In this document: positions 1-8,965 of the stretch, in pieces
Layout: each line of letters starts with the position of its first letter
Position numbering within the stretch: the stretch's first letter is position 1
Assembly: GCF_900112685.1 (NCBI RefSeq)
Contig: NZ_FOMS01000001.1
Location: forward strand, 1-64,000
Length of the DNA: 64,000 nucleotides
Direction of reading: 5' to 3'
From: Roseivivax sediminis
Lineage (GTDB): Bacteria; Pseudomonadota; Alphaproteobacteria; Rhodobacterales; Rhodobacteraceae
The notes under the pieces: generated by a model
What the model was told of the DNA's origin: nothing
The model's input: the letters and a program-made list of their open reading frames with translations, nothing else
The model's database searches: none
Translations under genes and position numbers: made by a program

Positions 1-307
1 AACCATGGAAGCCTACGACAGCTGGTGCGATCGCCAGGAACGAGGCGCTGCGCGCAACGAAATACCTCGGCCGCGCCATCTGGCGAAAGTGGAGCGGGTA
101 CCACCGCCGAAGCCGCGCCGAGACGAAACCTCTCGTGACATTGCTGCGCAATGCACTGCCGGTCAATGGATGCATTGCGTAAAGCTGCTGGGTCAGAGCC
201 TGATGGCACGCGATTTCGATCGTCAGGTTGCAGAACTCCAGGTCCGCGCCGCCGTACTCAACGGCTACACCGCGCTCGGCATACCTGTCACAGAGCCCAT
301 GGGATAA
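1..307 (+). pseudogene. IS5-family transposase, C-terminal fragment, frame-broken
   Basis: This is the last part of a DDE transposase of the IS5 family (IS903-like group); the rest lies outside the window. Two conserved C-terminal blocks are readable in different frames. One reads RNEALRATKYLGRAIW then WSGYHRRSRAETK near 47-129. The other reads MHCVKLLGQ then ARDFDRQVAE and GYTALGIPVTE at 170-304, ending in TAA. In intact relatives ETK is followed directly by MHC. Here about 41 bases (roughly 129-169) are inserted between them, so the frame is lost and the enzyme cannot be made. The element's right end lies at 346-361. Family assignment rests on these remembered motifs. Confidence 0.75.
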
Positions 308-345
308 GTGCGTCTGGGGAAAGGGGAGGTCCGCACTTCACGTTC

Positions 346-361
346 TTTGCGCAACAAAGCC
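346..361. repeat. IS terminal inverted repeat (right end)
   Basis: The 16 bases TTTGCGCAACAAAGCC follow the transposase stop by about 40 bases. They have the form expected of the end of an IS903-like element (GGCTTTGTT... when read inward). The identical 16-mer occurs again at 6468-6483. DNA to the right codes for an unrelated DUF3883 fragment, so this marks the insertion boundary. Confidence 0.6.
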
Positions 362-751
362 TATCAGTACCTCAAGCGACGCTTTCCCGAAGCTGTCGGC
401 GAGAGTTCGTGGATATCGGAGAATAGAACGAAGTTCTTTGGCGGTAGCGAAGGTGACGATTCAGCTGGCTACGACTTTCTTGTGCAGACACCAACGGTCG
501 ACTGGATGTTTGAAGTCAAGTCTACCCTTGAGGATGGATGCGAATTCGAACTGACCTCGAACGAACTTCGCATCGCCAGTTCTGCCTCGCGCACCGGCCG
601 CAGACGGTATCGCATTCTCTATGTTCCGCATGTCTTTTCACCTGAGAAGTGGTGTGTTTTTGAACTTCCCAACCCAATGGACAAAGAAACACAGGCGCAG
701 TTCTCCGTCGTTGGACGCGGCTCGCTCAGGCTGCGCTTTGAGCGCCGGTAG
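362..751 (+). pseudogene. DUF3883-domain protein, C-terminal fragment
   Basis: A reading frame runs through the IS end into an unrelated product that ends at 751. Its sequence GYDFLVQ, then FEVKSTLEDG, then FELTSNELRIAS is the pattern of the DUF3883 domain, a restriction-endonuclease-like fold found at the C-terminus of many defence and DNA-associated proteins (compare the intact copy at 8966-9802). Only about 130 residues remain. The upstream part was replaced by the IS element, and the nominal GTG start at 308 lies inside IS sequence. It is probably not functional. The E-x-K of the fold is still present as FEVKS. Confidence 0.65.
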
Positions 752-790
752 ACCCGATAGACCTGGAGAACGTTCGACCCCGGTCCCGTC

Positions 791-979
791 CCCTCCGCCA
801 CTTGCCCCGGCTAAAGCGGTCTCCCGATCCGGCTATGGCCGGATTTTTCCGTTGTTTTCGAGGGTTATGCGGGAGGGGCTGAGCACCGGCCCCTACGCCG
901 AAAGGCCTGGAAGCGGTCTCTCGGGGCCTATGTTCTCCAGACCTCATGCCTGCGCTGATTTGATGAATATCATCCAAGC
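791..979. repeat. Diverged copy of tRNA-Ser 3' flank (inverted relative to 48083-48274)
   Basis: Read on the plus strand, this stretch matches the minus strand of 48274-48083 along its length. It starts at CCTCCGCCACTTGCCCCGG (the last bases of tRNA-Ser plus flank), passes a hairpin followed by T residues (about 827-848), and ends near TTTGATGAATA. There are scattered substitutions and no complete tRNA. The preceding bases 755-790 do not form a tRNA arm that I can fold. It looks like an att-like scar or a duplicated tRNA-Ser downstream region. Confidence 0.65.
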
Positions 980-1510
980 TACTGGCTTTGTTATGTGTGC
1001 CGGTGTCTCTCTGAACGCTTTGACACCGTTGGCGCTCGGCGTGATTGAACCGATGAGGGCAGGAAAGCCAGGTGATCGCGCCGCCGTTCCTGACGATTAG
1101 GTCGTCGACGTCCGGCACTCGGGCTTTCTCCTTGCGCGTTTTCAGGTTGGCTCGATCAGGTCCTGTTTCGCCAACTCGCAAACCTGTTCCTTGATCTCTG
1201 TCGGAGACACCTGATGCTTTCGTGATGGTCGCAGCAAATCTCTTAACAGGGTGCTGAAGAAGTCGGCCGATTTGGACGCCGTCGCCGCGGCCGGTTGTTG
1301 AAGGCCCGTCGTTCGTAGGCGTGAGGTGAAGCTCTGAGTCCATCCATCTCCCGACAGGTTGCCAGGAGCTTCGGCAACCGTTCGAGGTTGCCGGCCGCCA
1401 TGGTCGTCGTGAACTGCGCGGCGACCCTGTCCCGGCTGCTGATCGGACTCTATCCGTGACGGACGCCACCGGCATCTCGGGCCGGCGGCGTCCTCTGGTC
1501 CATCGCCGTG
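980..1510. other. Gene-free stretch, probable mobile-element debris
   Basis: I find no credible gene here. On the minus strand a stretch near 1180-1270 reads EIKEQVCELAKQDL before a stop, and around 1250 the bases GGGTGCTGAAGAAGTC resemble IS ends seen in proteobacteria. I could not assign either with confidence. Long frames on the minus strand have arginine- and serine-rich composition typical of antisense shadows. Confidence 0.4.
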
Positions 1511-3457
1511 TCAGAACCGTGCCACGGCGGTGAGGGAAATCGTCCGCCCGGGTTCGTTCAGCGTGGTCAGGCCGGGAAACTCGCCGCCATAAGTCGCGCG
1601 GTCGGCATAGTCCGTGTCGAAAAGGTTATCGACTTCGGCGCGCAGCGTCAGGTTGTCGAATTGCGGCGGCACATATTCCGCGAAGACGTTGACCACGCCG
1701 TACCCGTCGAGATCGTTCGTCGGCTCGGACGGCTCGCTGGGCATCTCGTAGTCGAGGGCCGCGTCGATCCCGCCACCGACGCGCAGCCCGGCCAGGCCGG
1801 TATCCTGCTCGACCTCGAGCGCGATGACCGTGCCGAGCGGCGCGCCGAAGTCCTGGGTCTGGTAGCTGTTGCTGCGGTCGCCGTCGATCTCCACGTCGCT
1901 CTTGGACAGGGTCGCGCGCGCGAAGCCGGAGGCCCAGCCGTAGGTCGCGCCGAGGTTGAAGCCGCGGCTCTCGAAATCGAAGTTCTCGCCCGAGTCGCGC
2001 GCATTCTCGATCCGTGTCAGGAAGAGCTCACCGCCGAGCGAGACCGCGCCCACGTCGTAGTCGAACCCGAGTGTCGCGTTGCGCGCGCGGCTCGGTTCGA
2101 TCTCGTCGTAGTCGAAGGGTGTGACGAAGCGTTCGTAGAGGTAATTGTCCTCGATATCGATGCCGCCGAAGACCGACGACACCCCGCCGCGCAGGGTGAG
2201 CGCGTCGGTCACTGCGTAGCTGGCCGAGATGTTGCCCGAGGCGCCGGAATGGGACACGTCCCGGCCGGTCACGCCCTCGAAATCCTGCCAGTCGTAGCGC
2301 GCGCCGAAGGACAGTTTCAGCCGCTCGGTGGGCGAGATTCGCGCCTGCGCGAAGATGCCGGTGTTGCGGCTTTCCTCGGTGAAATACTGCGAATAGAGCG
2401 GGCTTTCGTACTCGCCGAACCGCTTCTGGTAGTCGAAGCCCGCGACCACGTTGTCGTCTCCGCCAAGGTTGAAGGTGTTCTGCACCGTGGCGGATTTCGT
2501 CCAGGAGAGCCCGTTGCTGTCGTAGGGCTCCGACACGATCACGTCGCTTTCCGAATAGCCGAACTTGACCATCGGATCCACCAGGCCGGTAGCCTCCGTG
2601 TTCTCGTAGCTCAGCGAATACGTCGTGCGCGTGGTGTCGTAGACGCGCAGCCGATCCCTCGGGCCCGCCGGACCACCGAAGTTGGCGCGGAACTGGCGCA
2701 GCGACTCGTCGCGCAGCTGCAGGCCAGAGAACTCGATCCGGTGGCCGGCGTCGCTTTCGTAGGCGACCTTGCCGAGCACGCTGTCGAGGTCGGCCGCGGT
2801 GCCGCCGATCACGTCGCCGTCGCCGGTCTCGTAATCCTCGCCCGTGGCGCGCTTGGCGTAGCCGAGCCACGAGAAGCCGCCCGACCGTCCGGTCAGTGTC
2901 AGCGCCCGCTGGAACGTCTCGCCATTGTCGCCGTAGCTGAGCCGCACGTTGCCGCCGAAATTGTCGCCCTCGGCCAGAATGTCGGAGGGATCGAGCGTCT
3001 CGAAGACCACCGACCCGGCGAGCGCGTAGGGCCCCGCATCGGCCGGAGACACGGTGGCGTCGGCGCGAACCTCTTTCAGCAGGCCGGGATCGATGGCGTT
3101 GGCCGAGACGTGGTGGAAGGCGCGGTTGTTCTGCGGCGCGCCGTCGATCGTCACGCCGAGGTTCAGCATGTCGACGCCGTTGACGAAGATCTTCTGCGCC
3201 AGCGGGATGCCGCCCCCCACCGACACCGAGGCGATGCCCGCGAAGGCATCCTTCAGGTCGCCAGTCCGCGCCCGTTCGAGTTCAAGGTCCGACACGTACA
3301 TCGAGGTGGCCCGGTCGGCGGCGCCGAAGAAACCGTCGCGGCTTTCCACGATGAGCGGATCGAGTTCGAATGTGAGGTCCTGAGCCTGGACTGCTCCGGC
3401 CGATAGAAGCGCGGCCAGGCTGACCGACGAAAGCCGGACGGCACGGGTGGTGGTCAT
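1511..3457 (-). CDS. TonB-dependent outer-membrane receptor
   Basis: This 648-residue outer-membrane transporter probably imports a metal chelate or similar ligand using TonB energy. An N-terminal signal peptide (RAVRLSSVSLAALLSAGAVQA) is followed by a TonB-box-like segment near residues 29-38 (FELDPLIVE), a plug domain (about 45-160) and a beta-barrel. The barrel ends in the typical VDNLFDTDYADR block and a C-terminal phenylalanine needed for outer-membrane insertion. An AGGGGA ribosome site lies upstream of the ATG. No substrate-specific motif, TonB/ExbBD gene or clear Fur box is next to it, so the ligand is unknown. It is intact between two IS-scarred stretches. Confidence 0.88.
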   Translation of the reverse strand: MTTTRAVRLSSVSLAALLSAGAVQAQDLTFELDPLIVESRDGFFGAADRATSMYVSDLELERARTGDLKDAFAGIASVSVGGGIPLAQKIFVNGVDMLNLGVTIDGAPQNNRAFHHVSANAIDPGLLKEVRADATVSPADAGPYALAGSVVFETLDPSDILAEGDNFGGNVRLSYGDNGETFQRALTLTGRSGGFSWLGYAKRATGEDYETGDGDVIGGTAADLDSVLGKVAYESDAGHRIEFSGLQLRDESLRQFRANFGGPAGPRDRLRVYDTTRTTYSLSYENTEATGLVDPMVKFGYSESDVIVSEPYDSNGLSWTKSATVQNTFNLGGDDNVVAGFDYQKRFGEYESPLYSQYFTEESRNTGIFAQARISPTERLKLSFGARYDWQDFEGVTGRDVSHSGASGNISASYAVTDALTLRGGVSSVFGGIDIEDNYLYERFVTPFDYDEIEPSRARNATLGFDYDVGAVSLGGELFLTRIENARDSGENFDFESRGFNLGATYGWASGFARATLSKSDVEIDGDRSNSYQTQDFGAPLGTVIALEVEQDTGLAGLRVGGGIDAALDYEMPSEPSEPTNDLDGYGVVNVFAEYVPPQFDNLTLRAEVDNLFDTDYADRATYGGEFPGLTTLNEPGRTISLTAVARF

Positions 3458-3674
3458 GGACTTGTCCCCTGTTGCGTTGTCTGGCTGGGGGATGGCCCTG
3501 GCTCACCGACCTTGGTGTTACGGCTTCGCCTGTGAACATGCAACCGCATCAAAGGAATTTTGAGGTTCGGCGAACGGAATCCTGCCTGAATAGCGGAGTT
3601 GTCGCAGATCCTTGCGCATTGAGGATTCACGCCACGAATCCGTGAGGTTAGGAAGGGGCCATGCCTGAGCTTTC

Positions 3675-3965
3675 ATGTGCCAGCTACCGCACGAAGCGAA
3701 CTGGTCGGACTACGACGCCGCGCTGCGCAAGCTTGGCTCGATGCTGATCTGGCCGGATATGGACATGGTCTGGCTAGCGCCGCGTGAGGGGCGACCTGGT
3801 CGGCCACGCGTCCTCTGACTTGGCGATCCAGCTCTGCCTGTCGATCAAGGTGCTCTTCCGGCTCCCTCTACGGCAGACAGCGGGGATGGTGGCGAGCCTT
3901 CCGCGGCAGACCGGGCTCGACTGGCCCGTGCCGGATGCTTGCACGCTCTGTCGCCGGCAGTGTCG
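3675..3965 (+). pseudogene. IS5-family transposase, N-terminal fragment
   Basis: A reading frame from ATG 3675 gives NWSDYDAALRKLGS and MLIWPDMDM, then breaks. The next frame continues SDLAIQLCLSIKVLFR, LPLRQTAGM and WPVPDACTLCRRQ. Together these are the N-terminal third of an IS5/IS903-like DDE transposase. A one-base shift near 3785-3815 separates the halves. The product is cut off after the CRRQ block, where unrelated sequence follows. It may be the other end of the same type of element seen at 1-361, but I cannot show that they were once one copy. Confidence 0.7.
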
Positions 3966-4693
3966 AAAGATCGATCCATCCTCGTGGACCGGGAAGAAAT
4001 CGAGCGACACATCGTCCCGGGACGAGGCTCCCGGAATGACGATGGACGCGTTTGCCAAGGCGGGTTGGGACTGAAGCCGCCGGGAGCGCGACGGCTCATC
4101 CTTAAGGAGCAGATACCATCTACCATCGCGCAAATTTCTTAGCACAAGGCGAGATAGCGTTACATATCCGCGGAGGATCACGCCGAATTCGACGAGCGCT
4201 TCATCACGTTGAGGGGGCTGGAGTTGGTCCTCGGCGACAGCTGGCAATCGAGACTCTCACGGCTCGGCGCCGCCGAGGTCCGCCGCTTCACGCGCGATGC
4301 AAGGAATTATGGGCCAGTCTTTCTTTGGAAAGACCTTTAGAAGAAGCTGATATGCGTGTGGCCGTCGGAGCAACGTGTCCGCGAAATCCGCGCATCAATG
4401 CACAGGCGCCGACCCTACCACTGCCAAAGGTTCGTGGGCTTACAGTATTGACAGCCATTTCGCATGCTTTTGGTCAGATCTCGCACTCTCTTGGTTTGCT
4501 GAGTGCAAGCCAGACAAATCAAAACAATGCGCAAGAATGCCCGCTCGTGATTCGACGGCATAATTTCATATTTACTATCAATGCCTTACAGCACACCGCA
4601 CCCCAGGCGACGCCAATAGCGTGCGCAAACAGTAAAAGCATGCGCAGGCCTAGTGCTGAACTTCTCCCCTGCCCTGCGCCATACGCAGACACG
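3966..4693. other. Gene-free stretch
   Basis: About 730 bases between a transposase fragment and a terminator. Frames on both strands are short or of unlikely composition. I see no RNA gene, CRISPR repeat or recognisable domain. The part from 4440 to 4690 is visibly less G+C-rich than its surroundings, which fits imported or decayed DNA at the end of the TniA/TniB remnant. Confidence 0.4.
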
Positions 4694-4718
4694 AAAAAAC
4701 CCGCGCCAAAGCGCGGGT
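4694..4718 (-). terminator. Rho-independent terminator after tniB-like gene
   Basis: On the minus strand ACCCGCGC, a short TTTG loop and GCGCGGGT form a strong hairpin followed by a T run (AAAAAA on the plus strand at 4694-4699). It lies about 30 bases past the stop of the TniB-like gene and would end that transcript. Confidence 0.75.
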
Positions 4719-4748
4719 TCATACAGGGGTTTGAAACCGAAGGTGCAG

Positions 4749-5711
4749 TTAGCCGATCGCTGCCTGGAACGGCTTGTCCGGCCGGAACATCGTCTCGTAG
4801 CCGTCATGGGTGAACGGCGTGGCGATCTGGTTCATTTGCGTCTTTGCCACCCAGTTATCCGTGAAGTGCTGCCAACTCAGGGTTTCGCACCCAGCTTCGA
4901 CGGCCCTCGCGGTCGTCTCGATGACCATGTTGATGAGCAGCCCCCACCGGAAGGCAGCGGCGGTGGCGAGCCGGTGATAGAACTCATGGCTGACGATCTC
5001 GTCATCAATGGCCAGTCCGTTCTTCAAGGCATAGCTTCCGACGATCTCGTGGACGACTTCGTAATCGTCCGGCAGGTCGATGTTTTCGAAATGCAGGTAG
5101 GTCACCTTGGAATAGACTTGGTCGAGCGACCTGACGTGGGGGCCGAGTTCAGGAACGCCCGACATGATGAGCATCAGAGGCCAATCATGCGACTTCAGCA
5201 GGGTCTTGAAGCTGTCTAGGATGGTCTCGCGGTCGTTGTCCGACTTACCCGCGAAGATGTGCTGCGCCTCGTCGTAGTAGATCCCGATGATGCCCTGGGC
5301 CCGGGCCTGGAACGCGACGCGCTCCCAGATCTCGCTCTGTGTCAGCCGCGCTCTCTCGGAGAGGGAGTAACCCATCGCCTTCAAGGTCTTGCGTCCGAGG
5401 TCCTTCCAGCCGCCCTTCCGGTCAAGAAGACAATGGACGACGCGTGCCGGCTTTCCGTCGGGCAGCGGAAGCGCGTTCCCATTGAACTCGTCGAGCATCT
5501 TGGTGATTTCCCGGGTTTTGCCGGTCCCGCTCAGCCCCGTGACGACGAGGATTTCGGCCTCGAACCGGGCGGAACCCCGCAGCCTACCGACGTGCCGACT
5601 GAGGAGATCACTGAACGATTTGCGGAGCGTGCTCCCGCGGTCGAACGGATAATGAAGGCCGTTGTTGGCGTTCGCGGCCTGCGCGACGGTTTCGTTAAGG
5701 AACGAACTCAC
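4749..5711 (-). CDS. tniB: TniB-like AAA+ transposition ATPase
   Basis: This 320-residue AAA+ ATPase is of the TniB/MuB type, which selects target DNA and stimulates a DDE transposase of the Tn5053/Tn552 group. It has a Walker A at residues 59-66 (GLSGTGKT), a Walker B at 144-151 (IYYDEAQH) and a sensor-like segment LMLIMSGVPEL. Its ATG overlaps the stop of the upstream TniA-like gene (ATGA), the usual tniA-tniB arrangement. The gene looks complete, but its partner is truncated and no transposon ends or TniQ/TniR genes are recognisable nearby. It is therefore probably an orphan of a dead element. Assignment is by motif and context. Confidence 0.8.
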   Translation of the reverse strand: MSSFLNETVAQAANANNGLHYPFDRGSTLRKSFSDLLSRHVGRLRGSARFEAEILVVTGLSGTGKTREITKMLDEFNGNALPLPDGKPARVVHCLLDRKGGWKDLGRKTLKAMGYSLSERARLTQSEIWERVAFQARAQGIIGIYYDEAQHIFAGKSDNDRETILDSFKTLLKSHDWPLMLIMSGVPELGPHVRSLDQVYSKVTYLHFENIDLPDDYEVVHEIVGSYALKNGLAIDDEIVSHEFYHRLATAAAFRWGLLINMVIETTARAVEAGCETLSWQHFTDNWVAKTQMNQIATPFTHDGYETMFRPDKPFQAAIG

Positions 5712-6467
5712 AGCTTGCTCTCCTTGATTGGCTTGAAACTTGCATGCCCCGACTTGGAGGGCTTCTTGTCCCTGATGCCCTGATCAGGCGCACCAGATTT
5801 CTTAACCTTGAAGACATGATTTCCCGAGGACCGATCCGTCACCCGGCCGGGCGGCGCGGTCGGCCCCGTGATACCGGTCGGACGCATCTCCACCTGCGCG
5901 AGCCGGTCAGCCCGCCACCTCAGCTGATCAATGGTTTGGTAGTTCGAGGGATCGCGCGAGTCCGGGAAGAAACCCGACTCCTCTGCGAAGCGCTTGCGCG
6001 CTTCATGCAGGTGCCGATCATGGAGTTCCTGGGCCTTCGGATCACGCCGACAGGCTGCTTCCATGACTTCGATGGCTTTCTCGAGTGTCAGATCCTGCAG
6101 AGCGGTCATCCTGAGGTCGACCTCGATGACCTCGTCATGCCCTTCGGCGGTGACGTAGGCCTTCCGAAGATCGTCCGGATCCATGTGGATCGTGACACGC
6201 TTTGAGGTGCCGTCGGCATAGAGTTGGAGATCGCGGGAGCTGAACGGAAGATTGAACGCCAGCACGCCTTCGGACGTTGTGCTGGCCTGCGTCTTCACGC
6301 CAAGGTGCAGACAGCGTTGCTTCTGCGAAGGCGCTTTGATTCCCCTATAGGTGGACACGACTTCTTCGAGCTTTTCCCAGGGCGTGGCATTGAACATGCC
6401 TGTGCCACGGTGCTCGCTATGCGAGTAGTCGTCGACGAGAAAGCGGGTGATGATCCCGTAGAGCGCC
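5708..6467 (-). pseudogene. TniA/Mu-type transposase, C-terminal fragment
   Basis: About 250 residues of the C-terminal half of a TniA/MuA-like transposase remain. The frame begins abruptly with the end of the integrase core (ITRFLVDDYSHSEHRG), continues through the beta-barrel Mu C-terminal region, and ends in a basic tail rich in lysine. The catalytic DDE core residues upstream are missing. Immediately upstream lies a lone 16-base IS end (6468-6483), so the N-terminal part was lost in an IS-associated deletion. The nominal start codon at 6514 is on the far side of that IS end and encodes unrelated residues. The gene is almost certainly inactive. It overlaps tniB by four bases. Confidence 0.75.
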
Positions 6468-6483
6468 TTTGCGCAACAAAGCC
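6468..6483. repeat. Solitary IS end (identical to 346-361)
   Basis: TTTGCGCAACAAAGCC is repeated exactly here with no IS body on either side. To the left is the TniA fragment; to the right is the leader of the recombinase module. It is best read as the footprint of an IS whose internal part was deleted together with the start of tniA. Confidence 0.55.
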
Positions 6484-6545
6484 CTTGATATCTATCGTCA
6501 CGCGCGGCGAACACGGAGCAAACCGCCTCAGGAGGTTCGCTCTAC

Positions 6546-6764
6546 GTGCCATACGACATCACCTTCGCACCGCCCGCCGACACGCTCACGACTGATGATC
6601 GGCTGGTGGAACTGTCCGCAATCCTCGCCGGCGCCATCGCGCGCACCAACCCACCGGAAACGAACGAGAATTCTCCGTTCGACGGAGAAAGTTCGCTGGA
6701 CATTCTCGTCCTCAGACGCCGTCGTCGGAGACAGGTTCAAAACCGAGTTGGAGACGACGCATGA
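6546..6764 (+). CDS. Small ORF leading the first recombinase module
   Basis: This is a 72-residue product of unknown function. It sits exactly where the second module (35039-35233) also has a small ORF, and its stop overlaps the ATG of the DUF2924 gene (ATGA) in the same way. The sequence contains LVELSAILAGAIAR and a GESSLDI block, which faintly matches GESSLPS in the other small ORF. The C-terminus is very arginine-rich and may be partly out of frame. It could be a translation-coupling leader or a small DNA-binding partner. Support is positional rather than functional. Confidence 0.5.
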   Translation: MPYDITFAPPADTLTTDDRLVELSAILAGAIARTNPPETNENSPFDGESSLDILVLRRRRRRQVQNRVGDDA

Positions 6765-7258
6765 GGAAAAACACAAGGAAATCAGGCGCTAAGGCATGGC
6801 CCACACGCCAGGCGGAGGGGCTCGACGTCCTTGCCGAACTGGCGGCGTTGAAGGCTATGACGGTGCCTGAGCTGCAGGAGAAGTGGCAGGCCATCTTCGG
6901 GGAGCGCGCACCCAACGCCAGCCGCGGCAACCTCGAGCTTCGGCTCGGCTACCGCATGCAGGAGCTGGCCCATGTCGGGCTACGCCGGGAGACGCGCCGA
7001 ACGCTCGATGCACTTGCCGACGAGGTCATGAACGGCAAGCTGGGCGGGATGGTGGCGGACCCGCGCAAGCCAGCGTCTGGTACGAAGCTGGTCCGCGAGT
7101 GGGGTGAGGAAGAACACATGGTCACCGTTCTGGCCGACGGCTTCGAATGGCAAGGCCGGCGCTTCAAGTCGCTCTCCGCCGCGGTCCGCGCGATCACCGG
7201 GGCGCATTGGAATGGCTGGTGGTTCTTCGGGCTCGACCAGACCGGAGGCGCGCGATGA
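6761..7258 (+). CDS. DUF2924-family protein
   Basis: This 165-residue protein matches the DUF2924 family, which in alphaproteobacteria is found directly before large serine recombinases. Readable family features are the repeated LAELAALKAMTVPELQEKW start, RLGYRMQELAHVGL, GTKLVREWG, and the C-terminal half GFEWQGRRFKSLSAAV then ITGAHWNGWWFFGL. Its function is not established. The last part resembles a small DNA-binding fold, so it may help the recombinase recognise DNA. It overlaps the genes on both sides by four bases, giving one coupled transcript. It is paralogous to 35230-35760. Confidence 0.82.
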   Translation: MRKNTRKSGAKAWPTRQAEGLDVLAELAALKAMTVPELQEKWQAIFGERAPNASRGNLELRLGYRMQELAHVGLRRETRRTLDALADEVMNGKLGGMVADPRKPASGTKLVREWGEEEHMVTVLADGFEWQGRRFKSLSAAVRAITGAHWNGWWFFGLDQTGGAR

Positions 7259-8579
7259 CCAGAAAGACCCAGACCGAACCGGGGCGTCGCCTTCGCTGCG
7301 CTATCTACACCCGCAAGTCGAGCGAGGAAGGGCTCGACATGGAGTTCAACAGCCTCGATGCGCAGCGCGAAGCCTGCGAGGCGTACATCGCCAGCCAGCG
7401 TGCCGAGGGCTGGGCCTGTCTGCGCGAGCGTTACGACGACGGCGGCGTCTCGGGCGGCACACTGGACCGCCCTGCGCTCAAGCAGCTGATCGCCGATGTC
7501 GAGGACGGGCTGATCGACGTGGTCGTGGTCTACAAGATCGACCGCCTCAGCCGCGCGCTCATGGACTTCTCGAAGCTGGTCGAGATCTTCGACCGCCACG
7601 GCGTCACCTTCGTGTCCGTCACTCAGTCCTTCAACACGACCACATCGATGGGGCGGCTGACGCTGAACATCCTGCTCAGCTTCGCCCAGTTCGAGCGGGA
7701 GGTCATCGGCGAGCGGATCCGCGACAAGGTCGCCGCCTCGAAGAAGAAAGGAATGTGGATGGGCGGCTACGTCCCGCTCGGCTACGACGTGGTCGACCGC
7801 AAGCTGATCGTGAACGAAGCCGAGGCGGCGCAGGTCCGCACCATGTTCGAGCTCTTCGCGCGGTCCGATTCCACAGCCGCCGTGATCCGGGAGCTGAATG
7901 CCCGCGGAATCCGGTCCAAGCGGGGCCGGCCCATCGATCGCGGGGCGCTCTACAAGCTGCTGCACAACCGCATCTACCGTGGCGAGATCACCCACAAGGG
8001 CGAGACCTATCCCGGCATGCACGAGCCCATCGTCGATGCAGAGCTGTGGGACGCCGCCCACGCTGTGCTGTCCGGCAACCGCAACCAGCGCGCCGGGCCA
8101 GCCGCAGCACCGAGCCGGCCTTACTGCGTGGCCTGATCTTCACCGAGACCGGCGCCGCGATGACCCCGCACCACACGAAGAAGGGGAACCGGCGGTACTG
8201 CTACTACGTGTCGATGGACGTGATTCAGAAACGGCCGACAGCCGAGCTGCGCGGCCCCCAGCGGCTGCCCGCGGCCATGGTGGAGGAAGCGGTGATCGGC
8301 GAGATCCGGCGGCTGCTGCGCACGTCGGAGGTCATCGCGCGCACCGCGCGGGCCCTGAAGAAAGAGCGCCCCGACCTCGACGAGGGCACCGTGACCGCAG
8401 CGCTGACGCAGTTCGACAATCTCTGGAAGGCGCTGATCCCGGCCGAGCAGGCCCGCGTCATCCAGCTCCTCGTGGCGCGCGTGACTGTGGGCGAAGACGG
8501 GCTCGACATCGACCTGCGCCATGACGGTCTCGGCGCGCTGGCGAGCCTGATGACGCCGGCGCATGAGGACGCCGCCTGA
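7255..8579 (+). pseudogene. Large serine recombinase, frameshifted
   Basis: This is a site-specific DNA recombinase of the large serine class. The resolvase catalytic domain (residues about 12-160; nucleophile near Ser22 in YTRKSSEEG; YKIDRLSRAL; FAQFEREV) is followed by the recombinase domain (ITHKGETYPG). The frame then stops at 8136. Coding potential continues in another frame as EPALLRGLIFTETG and further to 8579, covering the zinc-ribbon and C-terminal region. A single-base change near 8085-8110 explains the break. The intact paralogue is at 35757-37067. Unless the shift is a sequencing error, the product lacks its C-terminal DNA-binding half and is probably inactive. Confidence 0.78.
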
Positions 8580-8962
8580 TGCCGGCGAACGATACGATCC
8601 GCGTCCACATCCCGCTCACGGTCCGCAAGCGCGGCGGTCGCCCGCGTATCCTGCCGCCGCGGGATATCGAGACTTCGGACCCGCCGCCGGGGCAGGATCC
8701 GCGCGTGCTGCGCGCCATCGGCCGGGCATGGGCGTGGCGGCAGCGGATGGAGCGCGGCGAGGTCACCACCATCGCCGATCTCGCTGCCGAGGAAGGCCTC
8801 TCCGACCGCTATGTCAGCCGCCTGCTGCGCCTCGCATGGCTGTCGCCGGAGGTTCTCGAGCGACTGGTCGTGCGCCGCGAGCCCTGCGCGATCAGCCTCT
8901 ACGACCTGTGCTTCGTGGCCTCTCTGCCGTGGGACGAGCAGCAGGCGCGGGTGTTCGACTGA
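8579..8962 (+). CDS. Helix-turn-helix protein closing recombinase module 1
   Basis: This 127-residue protein starts inside the recombinase stop (TGATG). Its middle part, TTIADLAAEEGLSDRYVSRLLRLAWLSP written as two adjoining motifs (TTIADLAAEEGLS and RYVSRLLRLA), is a ParB/KorB-like helix-turn-helix. The paralogue at 37064-37450 has TIGELAEREGIA and YMTRVLRLT at the same place. It may bind DNA and regulate the module or act as a directionality or targeting partner; this is inference from the fixed gene order. Confidence 0.7.
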   Translation: MPANDTIRVHIPLTVRKRGGRPRILPPRDIETSDPPPGQDPRVLRAIGRAWAWRQRMERGEVTTIADLAAEEGLSDRYVSRLLRLAWLSPEVLERLVVRREPCAISLYDLCFVASLPWDEQQARVFD

Positions 8963-8965
8963 CGG

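Noticed and set aside
755-803. Possible second tRNA just left of the repeat at 791
   Set aside because: GTTCGACCCC and a CCA are present, but no T stem, anticodon arm or acceptor pairing can be formed; at most a tRNA-end scar.
1508-3406. 632-codon open frame on the plus strand
   Set aside because: It is antisense to the TonB receptor over its whole length and has the Val/Arg/Ala-rich composition of a high-G+C shadow frame; the receptor has signal peptide, TonB box and terminal Phe.
4325-4813. 162-codon plus-strand frame
   Set aside because: Crosses the terminator of the tniB-like gene and enters that gene antisense; no domain.
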